From positions 1 to 58,069 of the forward strand of contig NZ_RAWE01000044.1 of the NCBI RefSeq assembly GCF_003611695.1: a DNA stretch of 58,069 bases. Reading direction: 5' to 3'. Shown here piece by piece: positions 1 to 11,944 of the stretch. A program made the position numbers and the translations under genes. The notes below the pieces were generated by a model. The model was not told where the DNA came from. It searched no databases and was given only the letters and a program-made list of their open reading frames with translations. This DNA comes from Corallococcus carmarthensis (GTDB taxonomy: Bacteria; Myxococcota; Myxococcia; Myxococcales; Myxococcaceae). The stretch's first letter is position 1, and every line of letters starts with the position of its first letter.

Positions 1-873
1 ACCGTGGCCCTCCCGCCCGCGCCCCCCGCGCCGCCCCTGCCGGAGACGGCGGACACGCTGGAGGTGGTGGACGGGGACACCGGCGAGTTCGTGCCCATCC
101 TCGCCAGCGACCCGGAGCCCCTGCTGTGGGTCACGTCCGGTGGTGGGCTGGTCTGGCGCCAGAAGGGGACGGCCTCCCCGTGGACGCCTGGCGCCTATGT
201 GATGGAGGACTTCGCCAGTCCCCGCGTCCAGCTGCGCGCCGCCAGCGGGGGTTCGTGGCTGTTCGAGCCCCTGGGCGGAGGGTCCAGCGCCGTCAACTTC
301 CGGCTGGAGTGGCGCACCGGCGCCGAACCGCTGCCCGCGGGGACGCTGCGCCCGCTCAGCCGCGGCGCGACGTGCGAGCCGTCCTTTCCGGATGTCTGTC
401 CATGGACGGATGGCCTGCTCACGCCGGTGGACTTCTGGGAGAAGGAGACCGACCCCCGCTTCCACAGCGTCGTCATCACCCTGCCCCAGCCGGGCCTGCC
501 CCGCCGCGCGGTGGTGCGCGGGCTGAACTACGCGCAAGGCTGGGGTGGCAAGGATTGGCTCGTCCTGGAGGGCAGTGCGGACGGTGAACAGTGGCAACCG
601 CTGGCGCGCGTCATGCTTCGGGACATGAGCTCGCTGGAGATGTCCCTGCGCGATGCGCGGTTCGGCTTCTTCCTCGAGGCGCTCGGCGACGAATCCCCCT
701 ATGGAGACGGGCCGATCCGTCTGGGCGTCCTGGAGCCGGCCTTCCAGGACGTGCCCCTGTCCAGCGTGGGGCCCGTGCGCTTCGTGCGGCTCTCCGTGGA
801 ATCCCTTAGCTACGACGGCACCAGCCCACCTGCTGAGTTCTATACCCTCTCCGAGGTGTCCATCTTTGAATAG
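1..873 (+). CDS. Discoidin-like domain protein, C-terminal part (5' end outside window)
   Basis: The reading frame is already open at base 1, so the start lies upstream and only about 290 residues are visible. The visible N-terminus is a Pro/Ala-rich linker. The C-terminal half contains LEGSADGEQWQPLARV followed by a final VRFVRLSVESLS...LSEVSIFE strand pattern, which is how F5/8 type C (discoidin, galactose-binding-like) domains usually read. I infer an exported or surface carbohydrate- or protein-binding module, but no catalytic motif is visible. It is followed by about 140 bp without a gene. The family assignment is moderate; the coding call is secure because the frame has consistent high-GC codon usage to the TAG at 871-873. 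Confidence 0.75.
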   Translation, partial: TVALPPAPPAPPLPETADTLEVVDGDTGEFVPILASDPEPLLWVTSGGGLVWRQKGTASPWTPGAYVMEDFASPRVQLRAASGGSWLFEPLGGGSSAVNFRLEWRTGAEPLPAGTLRPLSRGATCEPSFPDVCPWTDGLLTPVDFWEKETDPRFHSVVITLPQPGLPRRAVVRGLNYAQGWGGKDWLVLEGSADGEQWQPLARVMLRDMSSLEMSLRDARFGFFLEALGDESPYGDGPIRLGVLEPAFQDVPLSSVGPVRFVRLSVESLSYDGTSPPAEFYTLSEVSIFE

Positions 874-1494
874 TCTTTGCGGGAGTCAATCCAACCCATG
901 GAGATTGCTTGGGTGGGATGAAGCCTGGGAGTCCTGCCCAATCAAATAAATCAAGAAATAAAGGGCGAACCGTTCTTCTCGTGTAGCACCGCTCATTCGT
1001 GCCCGAGGAGGGCCCCATGATTGCGCTGACCTGGACGTATGGGCAGCTCCTCAAGGGACTGACGGAGCGGGTGCGCCGGGTGTTGCTGGTGCAGGTGCTC
1101 ATCCTGGCGCCGAGCTTCGGGGTGCTGGAGCTGAACCCGGTAGGTCCTTCGCACCACGGGCTTTCACTGACACGTCTGGCGCTGTGGGGCTGCGCCGTGG
1201 GGCTGTTGTGGACCCTGCACCGGTATGCCTTTGGACGCTCACGGGTGGCGTCGTGGCGGCGCGTGCTGTGGGTGACGGGGCTGTGCTGGCTGGGCCAGTG
1301 GATGGGGGGCTACGTCGCGGTGGAGGCGCTGCCGCGCTCGCTCCAGCAGTGGTCGGCGGCACGGTGGATCCACGTGGGCTTCAGCGTGATGTTCTTCTGG
1401 GCGGCGACCGCGCTGCTCTACCGGCTGGCCGCTCCGGTCCCCGAACCTGACGTTGTTCCCGCCGCTCCCGACGCGGCATCCGCCAAGAAGGGCT

Positions 1495-2996
<1,502 letters not shown>

Positions 2997-3000
<4 letters not shown>

Positions 3001-4415
3001 CGTGCGCCCTTGATGCCGTAGTACTGGAGCCGCCGGTAGAGCGCGCTGCGCGACAGGCCCAGCGCCTTCGCCGCTTCGCTCACGTTGCCGTCATGCCTGC
3101 CGAGGGCGCGCTCGATGAGGTAGCGCTCCACCTCTTCCAGCGTCATCTCCTCCAGGCGCGTGGTCCCCCCACTCGCGGGCCCCATCCGCTTGAGCAGCAG
3201 GTCCTCCGCCTCCACCCGGTCCCCCACCGCCATCAGCAGCGCGCGCTCCACCGCGTGCTCCAGCTCTCGCACGTTGCCCGGCCAGGGATACGCGATGAGC
3301 GCCTCCAGGGCTCCCGGCGCCAGGTGGATGTTGGGACGTCCGTAGCGCTGGCCCTGCGCCGCCAGGAAGTGCGCCGCGAGCAACGGGATGTCTTCTCGCC
3401 GCTCCCTCAACGGCGGCAGCTGCACCTCCACCGTGTTGAGCCGGTAGAGCAGGTCCTCGCGGAACCGTCCCTCCACCACCGCCCGGCCCAGGTCCACGTT
3501 CGTCGCGCTCACCACGCGCACGTCCACGCGCCGCGTCCGCGATGAGCCCACCGGGTGCAACTCCCCCGTCTGGAGCACCCGCAGCAGCTTCGCCTGCTGC
3601 GCGAGCGGCATGTTTCCAATCTCATCCAGGAAGAGCGTGCCGCCGTCCGCCAGTTCGAAGCAGCCGATGCGGTCCGCCTTCGCGTCCGTGAAGGCTCCCT
3701 TCACGTGGCCGAAGAGCTCGCTCTCGAAGACACCCTCGGACAGGCCGCCGGAGTTCACCGCGACGAAGGGCCGGTCCGCGCGGGGGCTCGCCGCATGGAG
3801 GAGCCGCGCCACCACCTCCTTGCCCGTGCCGTGCTCCCCCGTCACCAGCACCGGCGCGGAGGACGGCGCCACCCGCTCGATGAGCCTGCGCACCGGCTGC
3901 ATCGCCCGCGACTCGCCCACCAACGGAGAGCGTCCTCCCTGCTCGCGGCGCAGGTGCTGGTTCTCCTCCTCCAGCCGCCGGCTGCGCTGCAACGCGCGGG
4001 ACAATTCCAACTGTGTGCGCAGCGTGGCCAACAGGCGCGTGTTGTCCCAGGGCTTCTGCACGTAGTCGCGCGCGCCCAGGCGCATCGCCTCCACCGCGCC
4101 CTCCACGCTGCCCCACGCCGTCATCACCACCACGGGCAGCAGGGCATCCCGCGCTCGCAGCGCGCCCAGCAGGTCCAGGCCCTCGCGCCCGGACGTCGTG
4201 TCGCGCGCGTAGTTGAGGTCCATCAACACCAGCTCCACGTCCTCCGCGTCCAGCGTGGCCTTCACGCCCGAGGGAGACTGCGCGCTCACCACGGTGTAGC
4301 CGTCGCGCTTGAGCAAGAGCCGCAACGCCTCCAGCACGTCCGGCTGGTCGTCGGCGACGAGGATGCGGGTGGGACGCGGAGGGGAGGCGGTGGGCTGGGA
4401 CACGGAGGACACCAC
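2997..4415 (-). CDS. NtrC-family sigma-54 activator with receiver domain
   Basis: This 472-residue response regulator has a receiver (ILVADDQPDVLEAL, phospho-acceptor Asp in LVLMDLNYA, MTAW, and the Lys of VQKPW), an AAA+ domain with Walker A GEHGTGKE, Walker B GGTLFLDEIG and arginine fingers in FREDLLYRLNTVEV, and a C-terminal Fis-type HTH (NVSEAAKALGLSRSALYRRL). The sigma-54 contact loop reads GAFTDA rather than the canonical GAFTGA, a variant that occurs in part of this family. Translation begins at a GTG 30 bp after the permease stop, and its stop overlaps the kinase start (ATGA). It presumably activates a sigma-54 promoter in response to the NtrY-like kinase. I found no convincing -24/-12 element in front of this operon. 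Confidence 0.93.
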
Positions 4416-4445
4416 GGCGCGGAACTGTGCCAGAAAGGAGGGACG

Positions 4446-6872
4446 TCAGTCGGCCCGGAGCGCGATGATGGGGTCCACGCGCGTCGCCCGTCGAGCGGGC
4501 AGCCACGACGCCCCCAGCGCCACCCCGGTCAGCAGCAGCGCGACCCCGCCGAACGTCCACGGGTCGTCCACCGACACGCCATACAGCAGCGCCCCCAACA
4601 ACCGCGCCAGTCCCAATGACAGGCACAGCCCCACCGCCACGCCCGTGAGCGACAGCCGCAGGCCCTGCGCCAGCACCAGCCGGAGCACGTCGCCTCGCGC
4701 CGCGCCCAATGCCATGCGGATGCCCAGCTCCCGCGTGCGCTGGGTCACCGAGAAGGCGATGACGCCCGACAACCCCAGCGCCGCGAGCAGCAACGCGACG
4801 CCCGCGAACAGGCCCATCACCAGCGCGGACAACCGCCGGGGCCCCGTGGCCTGGTTCATCCGCTGCGTGAGCGGAGACACGTCGAACAGCGGCAGGTCCG
4901 CGTCCACCGCGCGCACCTCCGCCTCCACCTGCGCGCGCAGCGCCTCCGGGTCACCCGACTTCACGCGCACCGCCAGACCCATGTACACGGACGGCAGCTG
5001 CGGCAGCGAGTAGTACGCGGCCGGGCGCGCCGGCACGTCCAGGCCCCACTCGCGCAGGTCGTCCACGATGCCCACCACCGTGGCCCACTGCATGTCCTGG
5101 CCGTGCAACTTCACCCGGTGCCCCAGGGCGTCGCCCTTGGGCCAGAAGAGGTTCGCGAAGGAGCGGTTGATGACCACCGCCCAGGGCGCATCCGGCCCGT
5201 CCGAGTCCTCCAGCAGCCGGCCCTGCCGCAGGTGGACGCGCAACGCGTGCAGGTAGCCGGGGGTGGCGGCGCGGAACTCCACCGCCTTCCACAGCTCGCC
5301 CTGCTGGCGCGGTCGTCCGTCGATGTCGAAGCTGTTGTCCATGGAGCCCCCCAGCGGGAGGACGTTCGTGAGCCCCGCGGACTCCACGCCCGGCAACACC
5401 TGGAGCCGTGGCAGCAGGGCCTGCTGGAAGGCCGCCTGTTTCGCCCGGTCCGGGTACTGCACCCGGGGCAGCGCGAGCGCTCCCGTCAGCACGCCGTCCG
5501 ACACGAAGCCCGCGTCCACCCGCTGGAGCGCGAGGAAGCTCTTCACGAACAGGCCCGCCCCCACCAGCAACACCAGCGCGAGCGACACCTGCGCCACCAC
5601 CAGCGCGGCGCGAATCCGGCCCGTGCGGTGGCTCCCCGTGGCGCGTGCGCCCTCGCGCATCGCCGCGTGCAGGTCCACGCGGCTGGCCTGGAGCGCGGGC
5701 ACCAGCCCGAAGAGCACGCCCGTGAGCACCGACACCGCCAGCGTGAAGAGCACGGAGGCCACGTCCAGCTTCACGCCCTGGGCGCGCGGCAGGCTCTCAC
5801 CCACCGTGGCCACCAGCGCGTCCGTACCCCACAGCGCGAGCAGCAGCCCCACCGCGCCCGCCACCAGCGACAGCACCAGGCTCTCCGTGAGGAACTGCGC
5901 CACCAGCCGCATCCGGCCCGCGCCCAGCGCCGCGCGGATGGAGACCTCCCGGCCCCGGGACACCGCCCGCGCGAGCAGCAGGTTGGCCACGCTGGAGCAC
6001 GCCACCAGCAGCACGAACCCCACCGCGCCCCAGAGCAGCCACAGCGTCTCGCGGACGCCGCCCACCACCTGGTCCTCCAGAGACTTCACGCTCATGGACC
6101 ACCCCGCCTGCCGGTACTGGTCCACCAGGTCCGGAGTACGCGCGTTGCCCAGGCGCACCAGGTCCGCTCGCGCCGCGTCCAGCGTCATGCCCGGCTTGAG
6201 CCGCGCCATCACGCTGAGGAAGCGGTTGCCGCGCCGGGACTCCTCCTGCTGCTGCGGCGTGGGCGCGAAGGGCAACACCGCCTCCGTGTCCTCCGGGTAG
6301 ACGCCGCCCGGCGGCAGCACCCCCACCACCGTGTGCGGCACCCCGTCCAGCCGCAGCACGCGCCCCAGCACCTCCGGGTCCTTCGCGAAGTGAGTGCGCC
6401 ACGCGGCGTCCGTGAGCACGACGACCTGGTCCTTGCCCGGCGTCTCCTCTTCTTGCGTGAAGCCCCGGCCGAGCACCGGCGCGACGCCCAGCGTGGGCAG
6501 GAAGGACGCCGTGGCGATGACGACGCGCAGGCGCCGGGGAGACTCCCCACCCGTGAGCGTCATGTCGTCGGGCCGGAAGGCCGCCAGCGACGCGAAGGCC
6601 TTCGCGTGCGTGAGCATGTCCCGGTACTCCGGAATCGAGTTCGACACCTCCTTGAGTCCGAAGGCGTCGAAGTTCGGGGCCAGCAGCACCAGCCGCTCCG
6701 GCTGGGCGAACGGCGGCGGCGTGAGCAGCACGCCCTTCACCACGCTGAACACGGCGCTGTTCGCGCCGATGCCCAACGCCAGCGTCAGCACCGCCACGGC
6801 CACGAAGCCGGGGGCGCTCTTCAGGGAGCGCCACGCGTAACGCAAATCGCCGAGCAGGTGTTCCATGGTCAT
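4446..6872 (-). CDS. ADOP/MacB-type ABC transporter permease
   Basis: This 808-residue permease has the duplicated MacB_PCD plus FtsX layout seen in ADOP proteins. The N-terminus [18 protein letters not shown] and [19 protein letters not shown] is diagnostic. A large periplasmic domain follows, then helices around [20 protein letters not shown] and a second FtsX-like module ending [16 protein letters not shown] and [21 protein letters not shown] permeases are often found without an ATPase, but here the ATPase gene is only 10 bp upstream and an adaptor gene precedes that, giving a full MacAB-like tripartite pump apart from the outer-membrane channel. An ATG six bases inside (6866) has a better-spaced GGGGA and may be the true start. 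Substrate unknown. Confidence 0.92.
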   Translation of the reverse strand: MTMEHLLGDLRYAWRSLKSAPGFVAVAVLTLALGIGANSAVFSVVKGVLLTPPPFAQPERLVLLAPNFDAFGLKEVSNSIPEYRDMLTHAKAFASLAAFRPDDMTLTGGESPRRLRVVIATASFLPTLGVAPVLGRGFTQEEETPGKDQVVVLTDAAWRTHFAKDPEVLGRVLRLDGVPHTVVGVLPPGGVYPEDTEAVLPFAPTPQQQEESRRGNRFLSVMARLKPGMTLDAARADLVRLGNARTPDLVDQYRQAGWSMSVKSLEDQVVGGVRETLWLLWGAVGFVLLVACSSVANLLLARAVSRGREVSIRAALGAGRMRLVAQFLTESLVLSLVAGAVGLLLALWGTDALVATVGESLPRAQGVKLDVASVLFTLAVSVLTGVLFGLVPALQASRVDLHAAMREGARATGSHRTGRIRAALVVAQVSLALVLLVGAGLFVKSFLALQRVDAGFVSDGVLTGALALPRVQYPDRAKQAAFQQALLPRLQVLPGVESAGLTNVLPLGGSMDNSFDIDGRPRQQGELWKAVEFRAATPGYLHALRVHLRQGRLLEDSDGPDAPWAVVINRSFANLFWPKGDALGHRVKLHGQDMQWATVVGIVDDLREWGLDVPARPAAYYSLPQLPSVYMGLAVRVKSGDPEALRAQVEAEVRAVDADLPLFDVSPLTQRMNQATGPRRLSALVMGLFAGVALLLAALGLSGVIAFSVTQRTRELGIRMALGAARGDVLRLVLAQGLRLSLTGVAVGLCLSLGLARLLGALLYGVSVDDPWTFGGVALLLTGVALGASWLPARRATRVDPIIALRAD

Positions 6873-6882
6873 GTTCCCCGTG

Positions 6883-7629
6883 TCAGCGAAGCTGTTCGTC
6901 CTGCACGACGCGGCCGTCGAACAGGCTCACCGTGCGCGTGGCGATGCGCGCGTGCGCCGGGTCGTGCGTCACCATGCACAGCGTGGAGCCCGCCTTGTGC
7001 AGGTCGGACAGCAGCTGCATCACCGCCTCGCCGTTCTTCGAGTCCAGGTTGCCCGTGGGCTCGTCCGCCAGGAGGATGAGGGGGTCTCCCGCCACGGCGC
7101 GCGCCACCGCCACGCGCTGCTGCTGGCCGCCGGACAGCTGCCCCGGCAGGTGCCTCGCCCGGTGCGCCATGCCCACGCGCTCCAGGGCCCGCTCCACGCG
7201 CTGCTTGCGCTCCTGCGCGGGCAGCCCCCGGTAGGTGAGCGGCAGCTCCACGTTCTCGAAGACGGTGAGGTCGCCGATGAGGTTGAAGCTCTGGAAGATG
7301 AAGCCGATGTGCTGGTTGCGCACCTTCGCCCGGTCCGTGGGCGACAGCTCCAGCACGCTCCGGCCATCCAGCAGGTAGCTGCCGCGCGTGGCGGTGTCCA
7401 GGAGGCCCAGCACCGCGAGCAGCGTGGACTTGCCGGAGCCGGACGGGCCCACGATGGCCACCCATTCGTTCTGCCGGATGGTGAGCTGGATGTTGGAGAG
7501 GGCGTGCGTCTCCACCTCCTCCGTCTCGAACACCTTGGTGAGCCCGTCGAGCTGGAGCAGGGCCCGGCCCGGCACCGCGCCAGGCACCGCGCCCTTCGCC
7601 TCGCTGTCGTTCGTCATCGTCGTCATCAT
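6883..7629 (-). CDS. MacB/LolD-like ABC transporter ATP-binding protein
   Basis: This is a 248-residue ATPase of the MacB/LolD/FtsE subclass. It has Walker [12 protein letters not shown], the Q-loop FIFQSFNLI, signature [14 protein letters not shown], Walker [14 protein letters not shown] and the H-loop [10 protein letters not shown]. It would power the permease encoded immediately downstream. The ATG at 7629 overlaps the stop of the upstream adaptor by four bases (ATGA), which fixes the start and implies translational coupling. A second ATG follows directly at 7626. Much longer open frames extend upstream but run antisense to or across the adaptor gene and are not real. Confidence 0.94.
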   Translation of the reverse strand: MMTTMTNDSEAKGAVPGAVPGRALLQLDGLTKVFETEEVETHALSNIQLTIRQNEWVAIVGPSGSGKSTLLAVLGLLDTATRGSYLLDGRSVLELSPTDRAKVRNQHIGFIFQSFNLIGDLTVFENVELPLTYRGLPAQERKQRVERALERVGMAHRARHLPGQLSGGQQQRVAVARAVAGDPLILLADEPTGNLDSKNGEAVMQLLSDLHKAGSTLCMVTHDPAHARIATRTVSLFDGRVVQDEQLR

Positions 7630-8882
7630 CGCAGCCTCACGCGCTCCACCGCATCCCACGCGGTCATGTCCGACAGCACCACCTGATCGCCTTCTGAAAG
7701 TCCCTGCACGACCTCCACCGCGTTCACCGAGCCGCGGCCCAGCTTCACGGGGATGCGCACCGCCTCGTCGCCGCCGGGCATCAGCCGGAAGAGCGCCAGC
7801 GTGCTCTCCGCCTGCGCTCCCGCCGGACGGCCCACGGACAGCACGTCGTCCAGCCGCTCCAGCTCCACGGTGCCCTCCACGGTGAGGTCCGGCCGGGCGC
7901 CCTTGGGCAGCGCGTCCGGCAGTGACACCTCCACGCGCACCGTGCCCTGGCTGGCCGCGGGGGCCACGCGCGCCACGATGCCCTCCACGATGCCGTTGCG
8001 CGTGTCCACCTGCGCCTTCAGGCCCGGGAGGATGTCGCGCGCCTGCGTCTCCGCGATTCTCAGCTCCGCCTTGAGCCGCTCCGGCTTCACCACCTTGGCC
8101 AGGAGCACGCCGGGCGTCACCCACTGGCCCAATTCCAAAGGCAGCTCCTGGAGCACGCCGTCCTCGCCCGCGAGCACCTTCATGGACTCCACCTGCTGGC
8201 GGCGGAAGCGCGCCACGGCCTTCAGCCGCTCCACCTGTTCCTGTTGTGAAGCCAGACGCTGGCGCAGGCTCTGGGACATGACGTCCAGGCGCTGGCGCTC
8301 CAATTCCAGACGCTGGCCGGCCTCCTGCGCCTTGTCCTGGGCCTGGCGCGTCTCCAGGTCGCCGGCGAAGGACTTCTGGAACAGCGCCGTGTTGGCCTGG
8401 GAGCGGCGGGTGGCGTCGGCGGCCTCGGCGGTGAGGGCGGCCACGGTGGCCTGCTGGGACAGCCGCTGCGTCTGGAGCACCTCGCGCAGCTCCAGGAAGT
8501 CGCCTTCGGCGCTCGCGAGCTGGCGTTCGGCCTCCAGGGCCTGGAGCTGCACGTCCGGGTTGGACAGCTCCAGGAGCAGCGTGCCGGCGGTGACGGTGGC
8601 GCCGGGCCGGACGTGGATGCGCTCCACGCGGCCGGCGGTGTCGGCGGTGAGCCAGCGGATGGACTCCGGCACCAGCGAACCGGTGCCCTTCACCTGGCGC
8701 ACCAGCGGGCCGCGCTTCACGGTGTCCAGCCACACCGAAGCCTTGTCCACCGTGGGCGCCGCGGGGCGCAGCCGGGACAGGCCCACCGTCACCGCCACGA
8801 GCAGGGCGAGGCCCAGGGCGGCCAGGAGATAGGGTTTGCGGCGCGGGGTGCGGGCCTTCGGGATGTCCACGTCCCGGGCCAT
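7626..8882 (-). CDS. HlyD/MacA-like periplasmic adaptor of an efflux pump
   Basis: This 418-residue membrane-fusion protein has a short basic cytoplasmic tail and one helix (YLLAALGLALLVAVTVGLS, about residues 15-33), then a lipoyl/barrel half (IHVRPGATVTAGTLLLEL), a long Gln/Arg/Leu-rich coiled-coil hairpin (about 100-230), the second barrel half (LPLELGQWVTPGVLLAKV), and a C-terminal beta domain. It bridges the inner-membrane pump to an outer-membrane channel, which is not encoded here. The ATG at 8882 was chosen because the family begins just before this helix; the frame stays open upstream for another 39 codons. It is the first gene of the operon adaptor-ATPase-permease-regulator-kinase. 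Confidence 0.9.
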   Translation of the reverse strand: MARDVDIPKARTPRRKPYLLAALGLALLVAVTVGLSRLRPAAPTVDKASVWLDTVKRGPLVRQVKGTGSLVPESIRWLTADTAGRVERIHVRPGATVTAGTLLLELSNPDVQLQALEAERQLASAEGDFLELREVLQTQRLSQQATVAALTAEAADATRRSQANTALFQKSFAGDLETRQAQDKAQEAGQRLELERQRLDVMSQSLRQRLASQQEQVERLKAVARFRRQQVESMKVLAGEDGVLQELPLELGQWVTPGVLLAKVVKPERLKAELRIAETQARDILPGLKAQVDTRNGIVEGIVARVAPAASQGTVRVEVSLPDALPKGARPDLTVEGTVELERLDDVLSVGRPAGAQAESTLALFRLMPGGDEAVRIPVKLGRGSVNAVEVVQGLSEGDQVVLSDMTAWDAVERVRLR

Positions 8883-9089
8883 AGCGAGCCGTGTGCCAGC
8901 GCTTCGAGCCGGGGCAAGCGCCCGGAAACACGGGGATGGCGGCGGGAAGGCTGGCCGCGTTGACCGCTTGCGCGAAGGGCGCGTCCCAGGAACGGACACC
9001 GCGAAGAAGTGTGCTGGTGTTGAATAGAAACAGCGTCAGGCCGTCTGCCTGCCCGATTCAATTCCCACACAACTTCAAGGAACACCCCG

Positions 9090-10151
9090 ATGCGCTCCAC
9101 CGCTCTCCGGATGCGCGCCAGCATGCTGCTGGCCGCGACCCTGCTGCCGTTCTCCGCCCTGGCCGACACCGTGTACCTGCAGCTCAAGGACGTGGGCAGC
9201 GACGTGGATGCAGCGGGCCTGGCCGCGGCCACCGTGGCGGAGCGGACGCGCTACGGCATCGAGGAGGCGCTGAAGACGTCCTCCACGCAGGCCATCCTGA
9301 TGGATCCGCAGCACGAGGGCGCGCCGGACCTGACGCTGAGCGCGAAGGTGACGCGCGCCGGGGAGAAGTACCGGCTGACGTATCTGCTGAGCACGACGCA
9401 TGAGCCCGTGCGCACCAAGACGCTGTCGTACGAGTTCGTCAATCCCAGTCTGAGCGACCGGGGCTCGGTGGCGATGGCGCAGGCGCTGCTGAGCGAGGCC
9501 CAGAAGCTGGAGACCGCGAGCCAGGAGACGCCCGTGGCGGCGGCCGGGACGGAGGAGGTGCCCCTGGTCCAGGCGGACGCACCCGCGGCGGAGGGGCCCG
9601 GCCAGGACTCGACGGGGCGCGAGCTGGAGAGCGAGGCACCGCGCCGGGGCGGTGGCCGGACGAACCTGGACCTGGGTCTGGCGCTGGGCTTCAACAGCCC
9701 GTCGGGCATCTTCGGCGGTGAGCTGGAGTTCCGGGTGGTGCCCAAGCTGGGGCTCAACCTGAGCGCCGGCACGGGCGCCTGGGGCTTCCGCGTGGGGCCG
9801 CTGGCGCGCCTGTATCCGCTGGGCGAGGCGCGCACGAGCCCCTTCCTGGAGGCGGGCATGAGCTTCAACATGGGCACGAAGTCGACGAGCACGCTCACCT
9901 TCGACGGCGAAACGGAGGAGTTCACGACGGAGAAGCTGCTCACGCCGGTGGCGACGCTGGCGGTGGGCATGCGTCAGTCGATGGGCCCCATGTACCTGGG
10001 GCTGCGCGTGGGTTGGGGCTTCCGCCTGCGTGAGGACAACTGGCGCACGTCGGACGGCCGCGACCCGAACCTCTTCGATGCGCTCGATATCGGCACCAGC
10101 CAGCACGGCGGCTTCCTGTGCAGCGTCACGCTGGGCGTGTCGGTGTTCTAA
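9090..10151 (+). CDS. Exported protein with outer-membrane beta-barrel-like C-terminus
   Basis: This 353-residue protein has a classical signal peptide (LLAATLLPFSALA, cleavage near residue 25). The N-terminal half is mixed alpha/beta. An acidic, Ala-rich linker (about 150-190) leads to a C-terminal half of alternating hydrophobic strands such as FGGELEFRVVPKLGLNLSAG and LGLRVGWGFRLRED, ending in an aromatic Phe (SVTLGVSVF), the usual outer-membrane terminal signature. An AAGGA sits eight bases before the ATG. It is divergent from the efflux operon, with a 207-bp shared upstream region. I do not recognise a specific family; a porin-like or structural outer-membrane role is inference. Confidence 0.8.
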   Translation: MRSTALRMRASMLLAATLLPFSALADTVYLQLKDVGSDVDAAGLAAATVAERTRYGIEEALKTSSTQAILMDPQHEGAPDLTLSAKVTRAGEKYRLTYLLSTTHEPVRTKTLSYEFVNPSLSDRGSVAMAQALLSEAQKLETASQETPVAAAGTEEVPLVQADAPAAEGPGQDSTGRELESEAPRRGGGRTNLDLGLALGFNSPSGIFGGELEFRVVPKLGLNLSAGTGAWGFRVGPLARLYPLGEARTSPFLEAGMSFNMGTKSTSTLTFDGETEEFTTEKLLTPVATLAVGMRQSMGPMYLGLRVGWGFRLREDNWRTSDGRDPNLFDALDIGTSQHGGFLCSVTLGVSVF

Positions 10152-10181
10152 GGCGCCCACGGCCTTCAGGGCACGGGCGCC
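10152..10181. terminator. Candidate bidirectional terminator hairpin
   Basis: GGCGCCC at 10152-10158 is the exact reverse complement of GGGCGCC at 10175-10181, with a 16-base loop that itself contains complementary GGCC/GGGC. It lies between two convergent genes and reaches into the last codons of the minus-strand one. There is no T-run, which is common in this GC range. Confidence 0.35.
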
Positions 10182-11911
10182 CCGTCCTCCAGCAGCCGCT
10201 CGCGGACCGTGTCCCCGGAGCGGCAGTAGCGCAGCGCCCAGTAGAACATCGCCCACGACTTGCCCGCCGGCATGGGCCACTCGTCGAGCATCTGCAGGCC
10301 CAGGTGCATCCACTGCGCCAGGGTCTCCGAGGCCGCGCTGTTGCCGTGGGCCAGGCCCTCGTGGAGGACGTACTGCCAGGTCCCGGACTCCATCACCGTG
10401 TCCGCGTGGACGCGGTAGGCGAACGCGTGGGTGGACTCCAGCTCGACGCGCAGGTGCTGGTGGATGGGGATGTGAGGCTCACCCGCGGCGGCGTAGGGAC
10501 CGGAGGCGTCCCACCCCCACAGGTGCTTCTCCTTGTCCGACGTCGGCAGCCAGCGCCAGTGCATGTGCAGGCAGTCGTGGATGCAGAAGGGCGCCATGGC
10601 GATGCTGTCCAGGTGGAACCCGGGCTTGCCGTAGCGCTCCCGGATGCTCTGGGGGGCCTTCATGGGCGGCGCGATGTGGATGTTGTCGAAGTAGCCCTGG
10701 CGGCGATTCATCGGCTGCGGGTACGCGACGTACTCGCGGCCATTCCAGAGGCGGGACACGAAGCCGGGCTTGCCCGGGTCCTGGGACAGGTCCGGCGAGG
10801 CCATGAGGTAGCTGGTGCCCGCCGGCACGTTCGTGCGCACGCGCGAGAACATGGAGCTCCACAGCGGCGGGCCGGACAGGTTCGCGAGGTTCTGCCAGGA
10901 CACAAGGCCCACGTTCGAGTCCGACCAGAACCCGGTGGCCATCTCATGCACCATCAGGTCCGGATCGTTCGGGTCCCCGGGCGACCCCGGCCCGGGGGCC
11001 GGCGGCGTGGTCGGAGGGATGTCCATGGCGTGCATGACGTGGCCGTCGTGCGCGCCGTTGCCGTCATGCGCGCCGTGGCCGTCATGCGGACCGTGGCCGT
11101 CGTGCGGCGCGTGGGGGTCATGGGGCTCACCCGTGGGAGGCGTGGGACCGGTCCCCGGGTGGGCCATTCCGGACACGGGCGGACGGCGGATGCTGATGGC
11201 CGCGGCCATGCGCTCCAGCGGCCGGTTGCAGATGAACATCAGGTGGGGCCGGAAGCGCGAGGTGGCCGCCAGGCCATGGGGTGTGTAGTCGTTGCGTTCG
11301 GTGCAGCAGACGAACTCCGCGCAGACGAGCACGCGCAGCGGGATGAGCTGGAGCGTGCCCGTCTCCGTGCGCTTCACCTTCATCTCGCCGGGCGCGGGGG
11401 GCGTCGCGCACGGTTCGGGCATGAAGTCATCGCGCTCCAGCACGTCGCGCGGAATGGGCTCCAGGGTGACGGTGCCGGGCGCGGCGCGCAGGTTCACCTG
11501 GAAGCCGAAGACGAGCAGCATGCTCCGGTCGATGTCGGCGGGGATCCAGTAGGAGGACTGGCCCTGGGTGATGGAGCCGCGGGACGCTTCGTACCGGCGC
11601 AGGAGGAATTCCTCCGTCAGCTCCAGCTTCAGCGCCGCGCCCCGGTGGACGAGCTCGATGGGGTGCCAGACCAGCTCATCCAGGACGGGGAGGGTCTGCG
11701 CGGGGAACCAGGGCGTCTCGCGCAGGCGGTGGGTGACGTGCGTCACGCGGTCGGCCTGTTTCGCGGCGTGGGTCCAGCCCCAGAAGGCGCCGGTGCCAGA
11801 CGTGGAGCCCCCGGCACCGCGTGAGGCGCCCTTGTCGAAGGACTGGAACTTCGCACCGGGAGCCGCGGTGAGCAGCATCGTGGCCTTCAACAGCGTGTCG
11901 AGGTTCGGCAT
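10166..11911 (-). CDS. Uncharacterised protein with His-rich repeat and Cys/His cluster
   Basis: This 581-residue protein has no signal peptide or membrane helix that I can see and belongs to no family I recognise. Notable parts are three close cysteines (VLVCAEFVCC, about 196-203), a His/Asp/Gly tandem repeat (PHDGHG-type, residues 264-290), a Pro/Asp-rich linker (298-320), and CIHDCLHMHWRW at 443-454, which could bind a metal. The C-terminal half is rich in Trp, Tyr and His (for example HEGLAHGN), as in secreted or metal enzymes, but no known active-site pattern fits. It follows the gene at 11945-12793 after 33 bp and is probably co-transcribed with it. Confidence 0.8.
   Translation of the reverse strand: MPNLDTLLKATMLLTAAPGAKFQSFDKGASRGAGGSTSGTGAFWGWTHAAKQADRVTHVTHRLRETPWFPAQTLPVLDELVWHPIELVHRGAALKLELTEEFLLRRYEASRGSITQGQSSYWIPADIDRSMLLVFGFQVNLRAAPGTVTLEPIPRDVLERDDFMPEPCATPPAPGEMKVKRTETGTLQLIPLRVLVCAEFVCCTERNDYTPHGLAATSRFRPHLMFICNRPLERMAAAISIRRPPVSGMAHPGTGPTPPTGEPHDPHAPHDGHGPHDGHGAHDGNGAHDGHVMHAMDIPPTTPPAPGPGSPGDPNDPDLMVHEMATGFWSDSNVGLVSWQNLANLSGPPLWSSMFSRVRTNVPAGTSYLMASPDLSQDPGKPGFVSRLWNGREYVAYPQPMNRRQGYFDNIHIAPPMKAPQSIRERYGKPGFHLDSIAMAPFCIHDCLHMHWRWLPTSDKEKHLWGWDASGPYAAAGEPHIPIHQHLRVELESTHAFAYRVHADTVMESGTWQYVLHEGLAHGNSAASETLAQWMHLGLQMLDEWPMPAGKSWAMFYWALRYCRSGDTVRERLLEDGAPVP
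11042..11122 (-). repeat. 18-bp tandem repeat encoding HDGHG units
   Basis: Four adjacent six-residue units (PHDGHG, PHDGHG, AHDGNG, AHDGHV) are preceded by PHDPHA. They lie mid-protein in the gene at 10166-11911, between two apparently folded halves. The repeat keeps frame (18 bp) and concentrates about ten histidines in 30 residues, which suggests a flexible metal-binding linker (inference). Confidence 0.8.
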
Positions 11912-11944
11912 GGGGTCGGAGAGGTGTCGTGCGGGGAGAGGAGG

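Noticed and set aside
5103-7079. Long plus-strand open frame opposite the ADOP permease
   Set aside because: Low-complexity Arg/His/Gln composition without motifs; the permease frame is unmistakable.
8880-8899. TGGCAC-like element on the minus strand as a sigma-54 promoter for the efflux operon
   Set aside because: The -12 part is a poor match and would lie on the start codon at 8882.
11020-11122. CRISPR-like array at the 18-bp repeats
   Set aside because: Units are contiguous, coding, and have no spacers.
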